A stretch of 64,000 nt of DNA, taken from assembly GCA_026261815.1 (NCBI GenBank), contig JAMPIT010000350.1, positions 62,001 to 126,000 on the forward strand. The letters run 5' to 3'. Of the stretch, positions 14,401 through 24,954 are shown one piece after another. The notes under the pieces were generated by a model. That model searched no databases. It had not been told where the DNA came from and was given only the letters and a program-made list of their open reading frames with translations. The position numbers and the translations under genes were made by a program. Origin of the DNA: Monarcha castaneiventris obscurior. Lineage: Eukaryota; Chordata; Aves; Passeriformes; Monarchidae. Positions within the stretch are counted from its first letter, which is position 1, and each line of letters opens with the position of its first letter.

Positions 14401-17400
14401 TTTCACACACAGCCATAGCCTTTTGAATTGTTATTTTGCTTTATAACCGCATAACCCTAATTAGTCCATATTTACCTGCAACTATATTAAAATTTTGGCA
14501 GTCTTCCAGAACACTGCAGAATCCAGAACCTAGCACAAAATTTGTTTTACAGCATAATGGAACTGGTGATACCAATTTTTATATTAAAATGCTGCAATTT
14601 TGATGTTTTATGTTCAACATTAAAATAGTTACACAAGACACATGATACAACATTTCCATAGCAGCTTGAGATGCCTTTTGGAATTAAGCATCCCAACTTT
14701 TAGCAGTATAAGGAAGAATTGAGTAGAGAAAGACCACAGGCATAAAGGCACAGCGAACAGAGGACACAGAGAGCTGAACTCAAATGCAGACTTGTAAGGT
14801 TAAGAAAAATTAACTCCAGTCTCAATTACCATCATGCTTAGTGCAGTTCAGCTGAGTTAAATATGGTGGCAGGTGTATGACAGTATGAGAAGTGATTTGG
14901 AAAAACATTATTTCCACTGCTAGTTAACCATTTCAGGCCACCTGCAATAGGTAGACATTTTCTAAACTTTGCAGCTGCACAAGTAGGAAGCTTTCAATCT
15001 TCAGTGGGGCTAACAGTAAGAAAAATAATTTTACATGACAAATCAGCTCTCGCTACACCTGTAATGACTTGGATTATATGCTGTCTATATCACTAGGTAC
15101 ACTGACTGTAATTCTATCTGTATTAGGGTACCCAAATTAAGGCTCCAGCAGTCCAGTGAACCCCTTTATTTAAGTACAAGATTATGTAAATAATAGAAAA
15201 ATAGATGTAGAACTGTTATACAATAAAATGTTATTGTTAACAAACAAAAAATAGCCCCAAACGTTTTCCTACCTGCTGCAGGAGTTGATGTAAGAGCAGA
15301 TGATAATGACAGGCCACTCGCTGAGGTAGAAGTAACATGTAAAGCAAACGGCGTGGCTGAACCCGCAGGTTTGTTGAAACCTAAACTAAAGCCTGTGGTA
15401 GCTGCTGATGTGGTGGCAGGTGTGCCTAAAAGAAACCCAAAACCAGTTATCACTCTTGGAACACTCTGTTTGATTTTCAACTTTCACCACCTCTTCTGCA
15501 TCTCATTTAACCAGCATGAGTGACACAGCACAAAACACCACTTGCATTAAGTAAAATATTCCCAGAGAACTTTAAATTTCAGTGGTTTACATCAATTGCA
15601 CAGGCATTTTTGCTCCAGAATTCCTAGGGATCCAGTGAGCTTTAATACTGGTCTGGCAATTACATCTAGTAGCAATCTTTAAACTGCGTAAAAAGAATTT
15701 AAAAAAAAAACTTCCACCAAAAGCATCTAATAGATGACACAAACAGAAAATGGAGCCATAAACAATACTATTCAAAATACAGATTACAAATTCTCAGTTA
15801 GATGTGCACACCATAATGAATGCATATATCCTTCCAATTTGTAAACAAGAAATATATGTTGAGATGTTACTCCCTCAAAGTTTGCTTTTGACCATTTTTA
15901 AGTAAAGCAAATAACTTCCACTTCCTGCTGTTTTCATGGTATGAACACATTTGACATTTTAGAATCCCTATTCCAAAGTAAAGGAGTGTGCACATACATA
16001 CACAAACCACTACGGCAAACATATACTTTGTATTCACAGTAACTGCTGTCTGCTTTGGATGACATCATTGCATCCAGCTAGTGAAAAGAATTAATCTTCA
16101 TCTGCATAGTACTGACTTCCACATATGATTACATATCACACAGTCTCTTCTGGGTTAGCTGCTGCTCCTCCCTTCTTCTGCCCATTTGATTTGCTTCTTT
16201 ATTCAACACTATTTTTTCTATTTATTCACAGTATGGCCTCCTAAGTTCTTTGACTGCAGTGTGTTGTAGCACCTCCACCCCTAACAGCTGTGATACTCAA
16301 GCTCAGTTACTCCTCAGACCTCAGCAGCTGTTTAAAAAAAAAAAAAAACACCAAGCCAACAACAACCCATTTACCCCTGTATTTATGACAGCTGCAAAAT
16401 AGTCACCACAGATGCATCACAGAAACAAAAAATATCCTCAAAGTCTGTCCCTGGTTCAACCCTCTTTATTCTTCTAAAAGAGGTAATTACCAAATAGCCA
16501 TGTTCACACAGGGTTCACCAGACCAAGAAATTCTGTATGAATATTTCTTTGATAACATATCTCCCTCCCCTCTGCTGAAGGACAAAACTCATCAGGGGAA
16601 CATAAATACACAATGCAACTTTTGACTGTCACTGTTGTACAAGAATTGAATAATCCTTTAACATGTAACAGTGCCCAGAACTCCAGGGCTCCATTCTGAT
16701 TTACAGCCTTAACATTTGGGCTGCAAAACAAACTGCAATTAGTAATGGTGAAAAAGCTCACATATGATCACTAACTCTACACATTACAAGAAAGATCTGT
16801 CTCTTGGGGTTTTTTTATCTGTAGAACATTAAAATCCAAATTATGTCCTTACCTAATGTCAGTCCTGTAGCAAGAGTTGTTGCTGTTCCGGCTTTAAGAA
16901 CAAGAACAAATAAACAGGGTAAGAACGGTAGTAGAAAGCCACAGAGAAGTTATGACAGTAAAAAACATGAAACAAAATCCTGAAACAATGCAACATTATG
17001 AGACAACTACTATACAAGCCTTTTTCTGTAGTGTATTGAAAATAAAATATTAACACAAAAAACAGTATTGGTAAGCACCAGCAGCACAAATTAAAGCACA
17101 ACTGACTTCAAAAAACCTAACTTTTCTTTGTAAGAGGCTGCTAACAATGAAGCTAATGTTAACACAGCAGTAAATTATCTGAAATTTCAAATAAATTAAG
17201 GTAAAAAGATGAAAACTGGTAATTCTATCAAGTATTTTTTTCAGCCACATGGTAGTACATAACACCAGCATGTAAACCAGCAGATTTACAGTATAATGAA
17301 GAAGATTATAGAGTCTAAAGTCCTTGTAAAATCCTGTGTCTTGGTTTAGGGTTTCTGCCCCACTGGTAATTTAAAGAGATTATTGTGGACACAGTGTTAG

Positions 17401-20400
17401 GCCATTTCATATTTTAAAAGCCATCTGACTAGATCATCAAAAGAATCACTGAAAGAAAATTACCCCAGTGTAGCAAACCACAGTAATACACACTTTCAGT
17501 CTGTTGCTGAATTTACTTTTAACACACTGGTTCTTAGAACTTTCCCCATCTACTCTTACAAGCATACAAGAAGAAAAAGACCATTTTATCCAGCAATATT
17601 GCAGCAAAGTAAAATGTATTAAGTTATGCCTGCTTGATGGCTGAAAAAAAAAATATCCACAGTCAGAAAAGTTTCATTCTTTTGTACTCCATTACTCCTG
17701 TAAGAAACTGTATGTTCATAGGCTGAATTAGAGACCTAAGAAAATATTCAATTCCTTCAGGCATATAGCACTCAAAATCCCCAAACAAGAAATTCAGAAA
17801 GGTTTCCTACTGTAGAATTACAAGTACTGCATTACAAATGCGAACAACCCCACAAAGTTTTAAAATACTTTTAAAATCTAAATATACCTCAATCTTAAGT
17901 CAATTTTGAGTATCCTGGATGAAGAGTTAAGGTTTCTAAAATACACCAGGATTCAAACTACAGAACAATTTACACATAGCCCAGGAAGTTTTCTGGTAAT
18001 TGCATTTGTGTTTCTACTGCACTGGTACTGCTTAATTCTCAATGAATGATCTTTTAAACTGCTTAATGAAGCCGTTTTATAAAACTGTATATGTAAGATT
18101 CTGAGCTACAGAACTACTGTAAAATAGTAAACACTTTAAGATGAACCAGTTTTTTGAGTATATATAACTTATTTCTTCACTGCTGAATCCAAAATCCGCA
18201 GTACAAGAATTCTTTTCTACCTGTACTGGTGCTTCCTAGTGTAAAGCCAGTGGTTGATTTTGATCCAAAGAGTCCACTCCCAAAGCCCAGTGAAGGAGCC
18301 GATGTAGTTGCTGTAGCAGTGGAAGAGCCCAGAGTTCCAAAATTAAGTCCTCCTGTTGAGCTATTACAAAATAAGACTATTAGCAGTAATTTTATTTCAA
18401 AATGAAAACACCCCCCCCCCCAACCTTATTTCAATTTCTTTCTGATGCCATCACTCCCACAAACACCATTCATCACAAACAACCCAGCTGGGCAAGACAG
18501 TCCAAGCTCACTGCCACTGAACATTTCCCTCCTTCCTTCCACACCTCCGTAACTCTCATTGCTTCCCTGACACTAACTCCAGCTTTTGTTGAACTGCTGC
18601 TGAGCTGATAGATCTTACTAGACCTCTTAGATATTTAAACTTTTCTGTGTTAGAGCATCTCATTCATTCTGCCTAATTGTTCTCCCCGTGCTACTGAAAT
18701 GAGAGAACAAATGCTAGAGGAAGCACACAGATGATAACAAATCTCTATGAAGATCTTTTCAAAGCAGGTTACAAGTCCAATTAGTTATCTCTGACCAGAA
18801 ACTTCAACCAGTGTTGCTTTCTTTCATTCTTAAGTGATAAGCAGAGATACAGAACCATTCACATCAACAGCACAATTCACCCTATCTTACTATCAAAACA
18901 CACCGAAGCATGAATTAATTTTCTAACCAAAATGCTATCCTTTTGCACAGGTGCTAACCATACGCCTACTGTACTTTTTCAGACTGTCTACCTGTCAGAA
19001 GGCTACAGAAAAAAAACTTCCACATCTATTTTTACAGGTGAAGGGGAAGAAAAAGAACAGAGAGAATCAGATCAGTCATCCCTAGGAAAATAAAGGCTTT
19101 AATATTTCTTTTGGGTACCTACACATTTTAGATATTTCATGCCAAATCGAGAAGAAGCTTTATAGTTAGCACAGAACACAGGAGAATACAATAAACATGC
19201 TTATCTCTAGCCAATGACATTACAGGTACTAGCACCCAGATGAGTCTATGGTTTTAAAAATTTTGTTCTTAATTGAGGAAAGAACAGATGAATAATTTAT
19301 CAGATGAATAATTTGTAGTAGTTTCCTGGTCCCATATGTGAGCCTTTTTAGAAACAAGGTTCAGTTTTCATAAACACATTTTGCTTAAGTACAACAGCAG
19401 CACTGAAACAAAACACAATTTAGACCTCAGGCTAGTAGTTGTCAAGGATTTTTTTCTTTCAGATGTTTAGTATTCTCTCACTGTTCCCTAATCTCCTCTC
19501 TCTTTTTGTATGAGAGCAGCTCCTAAAATAACAAGTCAAACACAGAAGTAAATCCCTAAAAAAAAGGTACGATTAACTCTTGAATTAGAACTTTTCATAT
19601 TATCTATAAAACTGACCATGGCAAGCCCAGTTGGTTGCAAGTTCAGAACTAGGTGAGTTATTTTTTAGGCAGTAATCTGGGAAGCAGAATGGCCAAAAAG
19701 TTTAGACGGACAAAGACTCACTAACTGTCCCATAGACCCAGAGCATTTCAGCTGTCTTTACTCCCAAAATTTCAACATATCAAACTACTGCAGCACCATG
19801 ACCTAGCTGCCTGTAAACTTAAACATACAGAATGGTGCTTCTCTCACTAGTCAAGAGCTTATGTGTCTCATCTTTTTTCCAGTAGATGATTCTTCTGTTA
19901 AGGTTTTTTGTGTTACAGCATTCCCATAGAAGAAAGCTAAAGTACAAACTATGATCTTCGGCACTACAGGAAGACAAAAAAACCCCCAAATTAAACCAAC
20001 ACAAATAAAATGAAGTGGCCTTTTTTTCAAGGTAGAAAGAATCCAAAACGTAGGAACAAAGTAATGGCAGCATTCTCACCAGCAGGAGAAAGCATGGGCC
20101 AGAAGGACACAGATGGAAGGAAGAGGAGCTCCCGTCACTGAAGTCAGGTCTGAACTCTAATTCTAGAACTAGACTGGAGCATTGCACCTGGCTAAAGCTT
20201 ATGATACAGAACACCAACTAAAAAAGAGTGCAAGTACCTGAAAGGCTACTGGTGCAAAGCAGGAATTAGATAGGCTGGCAGGGCACAGAGGCTTTTGGCT
20301 ACCAGAATATAGTCTTTGGACACATAACATTTATGCCTGGACCAGACAATCAAATTCTTTTTCTCCCAGCACCTGGCAATGTCATCTTACAACCAGCTCA

Positions 20401-22202
20401 GAAGAACAGCTTCTTCTTACAGTCTCAAACGTATTCTCAAGCAAGCTATCTCATAGGGATACTCAAGAAGCAGTATGGTATTCCTTGACCAACAGCCCTG
20501 AAGACTGGTCCTGCTTGTAAAAATAAATAAATGAATAAAAATGCAGAGCATCATAGTGCTATTACTTAGCACCTATTAAACTTTTTTTAAGAGATAAAAA
20601 AGCCAGATAGAACACAAGAGAACCCCACCAAACAGAAATATTTAAGTTCAACAGGCAGTTTTTAAAAGTGCAGACCAACACGATAAAAGAGTTTCCCTTA
20701 TTTCAGTACATTTAGAAGAATGGTTTTGAATTAACAGATATTATTTCAACTTGCTCATCTTAATCACAAGAAATCTACGTTAAGAAGACATAAAGCAAAA
20801 GAGCAAAAAGTCTTTATCTAAAGTCCGTAAGTTTCACTATAGGAGTTAAACAGATAAAACCCCCAAAGACAAAAAAAAAAGCCAAAACAAACAAAAACAA
20901 AACAAAAAACACCGCACAAATAAAATCAAAACCCCTAAATCCCCAAACAATCCATCCCCCCAAAACAAGCAGAAATAACACAAGAAAGTCATCAATCTGT
21001 CACAACCACATCTACATTATTACAAGAAACTCAGAAATCTTGTTCCCTCTCATATGGGCTTCCAAAGAAGCAATACTGCCATTTAATCCAGGGATTAAAT
21101 GGACGTCCTTCAGATCCAGATGTTCTGTTCTCTCCATCTCACAATGCTATTTCCTGACGTTTCTAACAGGTATCTCCAAAAGTATCACCTTAAGAGAAAT
21201 CACCCTTGAGGAACCACCCCTAGTTTACACTACAGAGATCAATTCTGATCACGTTTGGGAAAGTCTCTGACACAAAGTCCCACAACAGCCCTAATCTTCA
21301 GCCTAAGAACAACAGCAAGCAGGTCAGAATAAACAGGCTCTGCTAGTCCAGGTGTGTGCAAAAAAAGAGAAAACGAGAAAAAACCCCACCAACAAGAGAG
21401 ACTTACCTGTTATTCTGAGAAGCCTAAATCATAACGCTTTCAATACAGAGCCTGCTGTATGTCACATGCACAAAGCTCTCCTTTTCCTCTAAGATACTGT
21501 ATACCAAACAAAAGGTTATTTTTGGCCGAAAGCGTAAGATCGAACCTAACTTCGAAAACACGTACAGAACATCACTTTTGGACACTGAACATGTGGGCTC
21601 TGCCATCAAAGTGCTCCACGCCGCGGACACAAACTCAGGCTGACCCAGAGAGACCTGGATACATATCTGCTTCACACGCTGCGTTCAGAGCGGCAGGGTG
21701 AACCGTGGAGGGAGGCATCCAAAGCCAAACCAAAGCACAATAATAAGAAGAACTCCCTTAATCATCAGCTGCTGAACAGACCGCTCCCTACGTTTCTGCT
21801 GAAGGCGCAGGCCAGCAAGGAGACAGGGCAGCGAGGCCGGAGCAGACACGGTGCAGCCGTTTCGCCCGGGCACCAGGAGCGCTGCGGCCGGGACTGCCGG
21901 AGCCCCGGGCCGCTCCAGGAGTGGGCGGGACACGAGTCCGGGGCAGTGACTCGCTCGCTCATTCACACGCGGTGCCACACACGGGCACCACGGGGGCCCC
22001 GGCTCAGGCCGGGCCCGGCCCCACGCGGCAGCCTCCGGCCGCGGGGGACTGCCGGCACGGCCGAACCGAGAGGGGTGGGGGCGCCGCGTTACCTCGGTGT
22101 GGCGGTTCCGAAGGAAAAGCCCCCGACTGCTCCTCCTCCTCCTGTCCCGGCGGCCGCCGTGGAGCCCAGGGTGCTCGCGCCGAAGGAGAAGCCCGCAGAC
22201 AT
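1496..22202 (-). CDS. NUP58: NUP58 (NUPL1) nucleoporin p58/p45, 5' thirteen coding exons; 3' end beyond window
   Basis: FG nucleoporin that, with NUP62 and NUP54, forms the coiled-coil heterotrimer lining the central transport channel of the nuclear pore; its FG repeats bind transport receptors (family knowledge). Coding exons on the minus strand, in order: 22093-22202, 18221-18360, 16853-16891, 15273-15425, 14133-14267, 13537-13647, 10774-10798, 10263-10328, 8841-9015, 7470-7549, 6711-6829, 4543-4625, 1496-1697. All have AG acceptors and GT donors, and phases match, giving 1,438 nt (479 codons plus one base). Residues 1-230 are Gly/Ser/Thr-rich with FG motifs (F7-G8, F31-G32, F44-G45, F63-G64, F68-G69) and GFSLGF/GFTL variants. 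Residues about 250-412 are the helical coiled-coil core, followed by a Gln-rich stretch at the end of exon 13. The protein matches vertebrate NUP58 as I remember it; human is about 599 aa, so roughly 120 C-terminal residues (FG repeats and basic tail) should lie left of base 1. The start codon sits in a CpG island and gives MSAGFSFG, the expected N-terminus. Confidence 0.96.
4543..4625 (-). CDS. NUP58: NUP58 coding exon 12
   Basis: 83 nt, phase 1 to phase 0, encoding [20 protein letters not shown] and SIHENVK of the coiled-coil core. Acceptor TTACAG, donor GTATGT. Confidence 0.96.
5429..5476. repeat. (AT)n/(AC)n compound microsatellite
   Basis: About 24 dinucleotide units of AT, with one interruption, running into AC repeats. 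It lies in NUP58 intron 11. Confidence 0.95.
6711..6829 (-). CDS. NUP58: NUP58 coding exon 11
   Basis: 119 nt, phase 2 to phase 1, encoding a long amphipathic helix ([19 protein letters not shown], then [10 protein letters not shown]) and ending ITPQ. Acceptor ATCTAG, donor GTAAAC. Confidence 0.96.
7125..7436 (-). mobile_element. CR1 LINE 3' fragment
   Basis: On the plus strand this reads as antisense CR1. Landmarks in order are CCCCTGCCATAAGCAGGGACA, GGGGCATCCAACATGTCACC, CAGGCCCTACTAAAAA and AAGTACTGAAAGGCTGCAAT, all diagnostic of the avian CR1 3' region. It is diverged and has no coding capacity. It sits in NUP58 intron 10, just before exon 10, in the same orientation as the gene. Confidence 0.88.
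7470..7549 (-). CDS. NUP58: NUP58 coding exon 10
   Basis: 80 nt, phase 0 to phase 2, encoding [20 protein letters not shown] and the following linker. Acceptor TATTTAG, donor GTAAGT. Confidence 0.95.
8841..9015 (-). CDS. NUP58: NUP58 coding exon 9 (coiled-coil core)
   Basis: 175 nt, phase 2 to phase 0. It encodes the charged helix [20 protein letters not shown] and onward to LKVETAQ, part of the coiled coil that pairs with NUP54 and NUP62. Acceptor CCCTAG, donor GTATAA. Confidence 0.96.
9490..10201 (+). mobile_element. Solo LTR of an avian endogenous retrovirus
   Basis: A GC-richer block of about 700 bp in NUP58 intron 8. It contains a TATA-like CATAAAAAGG (9827-9836), an AATAAA poly(A) signal (9902-9907) about 70 bp further on, and a plausible cleavage region after it. 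TG and CA candidates stand at the two ends. This U3-R-U5 layout fits an LTR on the plus strand, antisense to NUP58. No gag, pol or env sequence follows, so it is a solo LTR. Ends are approximate: an AGCAT pair (9483-9487 and 10203-10207) flanks the block but does not fit the TG...CA ends exactly. Family not identified. Confidence 0.65.
9902..9907 (+). terminator. Poly(A) signal in the solo LTR
   Basis: AATAAA downstream of the TATA-like box, followed by a short T/G-containing stretch. It is the expected R-region signal of an LTR and would act on plus-strand transcripts, antisense to NUP58. Confidence 0.55.
10263..10328 (-). CDS. NUP58: NUP58 coding exon 8
   Basis: 66 nt, phase 2 to phase 2, encoding [12 protein letters not shown] and VICQDVENL at the start of the helical core. 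Acceptor CCATAG, donor GTAAGT. The solo LTR in the next intron ends only about 60 nt from this donor. Confidence 0.93.
10774..10798 (-). CDS. NUP58: NUP58 coding exon 7 (25-nt microexon)
   Basis: A 25-nt exon between acceptor TTCTAG and a perfect GTAAGT donor. It changes phase from 1 to 2 and encodes DKTGTRP between the SSSSDKKS and EDSKALKD segments. Its size makes it easy to miss, but without it exons 6 and 8 do not join in frame. Confidence 0.9.
11074..11106. repeat. Perfect 10-bp inverted repeat (hairpin)
   Basis: GTTGCATAAG (11074-11083) and its exact reverse complement CTTATGCAAC (11097-11106) are separated by 13 nt, in NUP58 intron 6. The left arm overlaps a 12-bp palindrome CAACTGCAGTTG (11066-11077). 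Confidence 0.85.
13537..13647 (-). CDS. NUP58: NUP58 coding exon 6
   Basis: 111 nt, phase 1 to phase 1, encoding [12 protein letters not shown] and the conserved [12 protein letters not shown] at the junction between the FG region and the core. Acceptor TTGTAG, donor GTAAGT. Confidence 0.95.
14133..14267 (-). CDS. NUP58: NUP58 coding exon 5
   Basis: 135 nt, phase 1 to phase 1, encoding residues about 148-192 with [21 protein letters not shown] and SLFQ. Acceptor CTGCAG, donor GTGAAC. Confidence 0.95.
15273..15425 (-). CDS. NUP58: NUP58 coding exon 4
   Basis: 153 nt, phase 1 to phase 1. It encodes residues about 97-147, including [10 protein letters not shown] and a Ser/Thr-rich segment with GLSLSSAL. 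Acceptor TTTTAG, donor GTAGGA. Confidence 0.95.
16853..16891 (-). CDS. NUP58: NUP58 coding exon 3 (39 nt)
   Basis: A small symmetric exon of 13 codons' worth, phase 1 to phase 1, encoding a Thr/Ala-rich linker ending in GLTL. Acceptor TTAAAG, donor GTAAGG. Because the exon is symmetric, skipping it would keep the frame. Confidence 0.88.
18221..18360 (-). CDS. NUP58: NUP58 coding exon 2
   Basis: Acceptor TAATAG before 18360 and donor GTAGAA after 18221. It encodes residues about 37-83 with [13 protein letters not shown] and GFTLG repeats. Phase 2 in, phase 1 out. A run of eleven C (G on the coding strand) lies about 50 nt into the upstream intron. Confidence 0.94.
18411..18421. repeat. C11 homopolymer
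   Basis: Eleven C in a row in NUP58 intron 1, about 50 nt upstream of exon 2 (a G run on the transcribed strand). Confidence 0.9.
20869..20960. repeat. A/C-rich low-complexity tract
   Basis: Interrupted A runs with single or paired C (AAAACAAACAAAAAC style) in NUP58 intron 1, with no coding content. A similar shorter tract lies at about 1803-1860. Confidence 0.75.
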
Positions 22203-22600
22203 GGCGGCGGCAGCGGCGGCGGGAACAGCGGGGGAGCGGAGCGAGGAGGCGGCGGCGCGGGCCGAGTCGGTGGGTGGGTGGGGGAGAGGCTCGGGCGGTG
22301 TCGGGGCCGCGGCCCCTCAGCCCCGCATGGCGCCCGCCACCAACCGCGGAGCGAGCGAGCGGCAGCACCGAGCGCGCGGACGGACGGACGCCGGCCACGC
22401 TCCCCTCCGCGCGCCCGCCGCAGTGCACCACGGGACCGCCCGACGGCCCTTAAAGGGACAGCAACGGGCGGAAATTGGCCTGGAAAAGATTTCCGGGATG
22501 GTCGCGGCCAGCCCGTGCCTCAGCACCGCCAAGTCGAGTAGACCCTGGCACCGAGTGCTATATCGCCGCTTAAACAGCTCAAGGAACGGTGACTTCCCCG
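21790..22600 (-). promoter_or_regulatory. NUP58: CpG island and likely NUP58 promoter
   Basis: A sharp rise in GC and CpG density around NUP58 exon 1, flanked by AT-rich DNA. The NUP58 start codon lies inside it. On the plus strand the start region reads ACATGGCGGCGG, resembling a YY1-type site over the initiation codon. No TATA box is evident, as is usual for a housekeeping gene. Long open frames here are CpG-island artefacts. Confidence 0.75.
22093..22202 (-). CDS. NUP58: NUP58 coding exon 1
   Basis: Starts at the ATG at 22202-22200 and ends before the donor GTAAC at 22092. It encodes 36 codons plus two bases: a Gly/Ala/Thr-rich N-terminus with two FSFG motifs and a run of four glycines. 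It lies in a CpG island. Confidence 0.93.
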
Positions 22601-22774
22601 CGGTTCTGATGTTTAATTTTTTTTTTTTTTTTCTTTTAATCATCCTTTCCGTGAAGGAATTCCTACTGTTGCATGGTTCTGGAATCGGGGTTCCAGGTCC
22701 TCCTAAGCCTCCCCTGACGCCGCTTAAGACTGTGTCCTTTCATCCTGTTACTTGTTACCTGGGAGCAGAGGCTG

Positions 22775-23012
22775 GCCCTCACCTGGCTCCACCCTCCTAT
22801 CAGGCAGCTGTAGACAGCGATAAGAGCTCAGGGCTCCCCCGAGCCTCCTTTTCTCCAGGCTAAACACCCCCAGCTCCCTCAGCTGCCCCTCACAGGACTT
22901 GTGCTCCAGGCCCTTCCCCAGCTCCGCTGCCCTTTTCCGCTCCAGCCCCTCAATGTCTTTCTTGCAGTGAGGGGCCCAGAACTGAGCACAGGACTGGAGG
23001 TGCACGGTGCTG
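22775..23012 (-). mobile_element. CR1 LINE fragment, minus strand
   Basis: Plus strand shows antisense CR1 with CTCCTTTTCTCCAGGCTAAA, CCCCAGCTCCCTCAGCTGCC, ACAGGACTTGTGCTCCAGGC and CAATGTCTTTCTTGCAGTGA in the canonical order. It lies between the two gene promoters and abuts an oppositely oriented CR1 piece. Confidence 0.92.
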
Positions 23013-23039
23013 GCTCATGTCCTGCCGCTGTCGAGCAGC

Positions 23040-23466
23040 AAAGCATTGTCAGCAGGTCCGGGAAGGGATCCTGGCGAGTCCATACTTTTGCCTGCGTGAC
23101 TGGGACGCCGTTCCTATGAGGAAAGGCTGAGAGAGCTGGGAGTCTGCAGCTTAGAAAGGCTCAGGGGGCACTTACATATTGTACATAAATTCCTGAACGG
23201 AGGATTCAAAGAGGATGAAGCCAGGCTCTTCCCAGCAGTGCCCAGTGACAGGACCAGAGGCAGTGGGCACACTGAAATATGAGAGGTTCCATCTTAACAT
23301 CAGGAAACAGTGCTAGAGTGAATGAGAACTTACCGAGGTGCCCAAATAAGTGGTGGTGGAGTCTGAATCTTTAAAAGTATTTAAAAACTTCCTGGATATG
23401 GTCTTGGGCAACTGGCTCAGAGTGGCCCTGCTTAAGCACGTGGAGGTTGGACTAGGCACCTCCAAA
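23040..23466 (+). mobile_element. CR1 LINE 3' fragment, plus strand
   Basis: Sense CR1 with CCTATGAGGAAAGGCTGAGA, GAGCTGGGAGTCTGCAGCTT, a GTGGTGGAGTC block and ending near GGAGGTTGGACTAGGCACCT. It is diverged and interrupted. It is head-to-head in orientation with the neighbouring CR1 at 22775-23012. The left boundary is approximate. Confidence 0.85.
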
Positions 23467-24829
23467 GACAACAAAAAAAACATTTTCCAGGAATATCCCC
23501 ATGTGCAAGACTCACAGACTGAAACAGAGGCCGGGGTAACCAGGGAATGGCTCATTTCCCACACAGCTACTGTCACCCCATTGTTAGGAAAATTAATCCA
23601 AGATGCCAGAGGTTTATGTCCAAAAAGGAGACAGAGGAGTGCTGTAACTTAATTCAAATAAAGGGAGAGGCCATGGAGCATTTTCCATGGGGTCTCTCAA
23701 ATTGTTGGGGGACGCAGCCCCCTTTTTGTCCTAAGCTCCCAGGTGCATCACCCTCTTCCCCACTGGCTGAGGCACTCAGAAGGTACAGACTTCCCAAATC
23801 GCCTACTCTATGCCCCCCTTTAATATGGACACCCCCTTTTGTTATATAAAGAAAGAAAAAGAAACTATTCATAATTCTATTAAGTCTTTGTTCTTTTTAT
23901 CTAGGTTCAGGAATGTAACATTGCCTTGGCTGAGCAATAGTCCGTGCTGATTAGTAACCTTTTCCAGAACGAATAGTTTCTTCTGTTGCTTCCCTATCTG
24001 TAAGTTCCTAGCCCTATCCACAAGCAGATTCACACGGTCTGTTTGTAAAGACACATTTATCTTATTCCTTTCACCAGTGATAGTATCTGACTGCAAAAAT
24101 GTATTCAAAGCAATGTATTAATTCAAAGCAATATATTAACAAACTGCAATCCCTAACAAAAGCTAGGAGGAGATAATAATTCAGCACGCACGGGTACGGT
24201 TCTTAGACATCCCCATGGGGAGAAGACAGGTTTAGCCCATTGACTGATCCCAGAAGTTATGATGGAGTCTTCCCTAATTTCTCATTCTTAACTCACTTTT
24301 ATATTATTCCTTTATGTCTAGGAGGAGATTGAGCGACTTTAGTCATACGTCTTACTCAGCGAGGGGTGGTCGTACCTTGGCCGGGGGTTATCTCGGGATA
24401 GTACCTGAAATAACCTGGTGATGGGAACATGTATCAGCCCAAGGAGAGTGATTTCGCCACGGCTGCTGATTCAACAGCAGGACATCTTTCTTCATCTCCC
24501 TTGGTTTTCAGCTGCCGTGCGGCTTATCAGCTGGAAAGCACCACCAAGTTCCCACCTCCGAAGGGATTTCGACTGGACCTGGCCGCAGGGTCTCCCCTCC
24601 GCTCCGCCCTGTTTAGTCCCCCTTGGGTTAAACTGCGTGTGGGAGGTGGGGCGCGCCGACCGCGTTCCACCCGGGAGTTACAGCCGTGTTTTCCCTGGTA
24701 ACTTCCCGTGTAACTTCCCTGCCGGTACCGTTTCACCCCCAGTCCTTTTCCCCATTTTCCCGCCGCGCCTCCCCTCAGCCATTCCCGCCGCCCGCCGCGC
24801 GGGGGCGCTGCAGGGCGCGCGCCCCTCGG

Positions 24830-24863
24830 CCGGCCCCGCCCCTCTGCCGGCCCCGCCCCTCTG
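24830..24863 (+). repeat. Two tandem copies of a 17-bp GC-box unit
   Basis: The unit CCGGCCCCGCCCCTCTG occurs at 24830-24846 and 24847-24863, with a partial third start (CCGGCC) at 24864-24869. Each copy carries a GC box, about 90-125 bp upstream of the MTMR6 ATG. Confidence 0.9.
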
Positions 24864-24954
24864 CCGGCCGCCCCCGCCCCGGAAGCGCGGCCGCGGCTCC
24901 GGCGCTGTGGCGGCGGCGGTGGGCGGGCGGCGGCCGCGGCCCGGGGGCAGCGCC

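Larger units (their letters stand above)
22203..24954. other. Intergenic region between divergent NUP58 and MTMR6 start codons
   Basis: 2.75 kb holding the NUP58 CpG island on the left, an inverted CR1 pair in the middle (22775-23466), a featureless stretch at about 23470-24360, and the MTMR6 CpG island from about 24560. No further gene was recognised. The distance suggests two separate promoters rather than one shared core. Confidence 0.8.

Noticed and set aside
21946..22863. 305-codon open frame on the plus strand, and overlapping 206-, 118- and 248-codon frames, in the NUP58 CpG island
   Set aside because: They overlap NUP58 exon 1 in antisense or run through its promoter, consist of Arg/Pro/Gly/Ala-rich sequence typical of stop-poor CpG islands, and one runs into a CR1 fragment.
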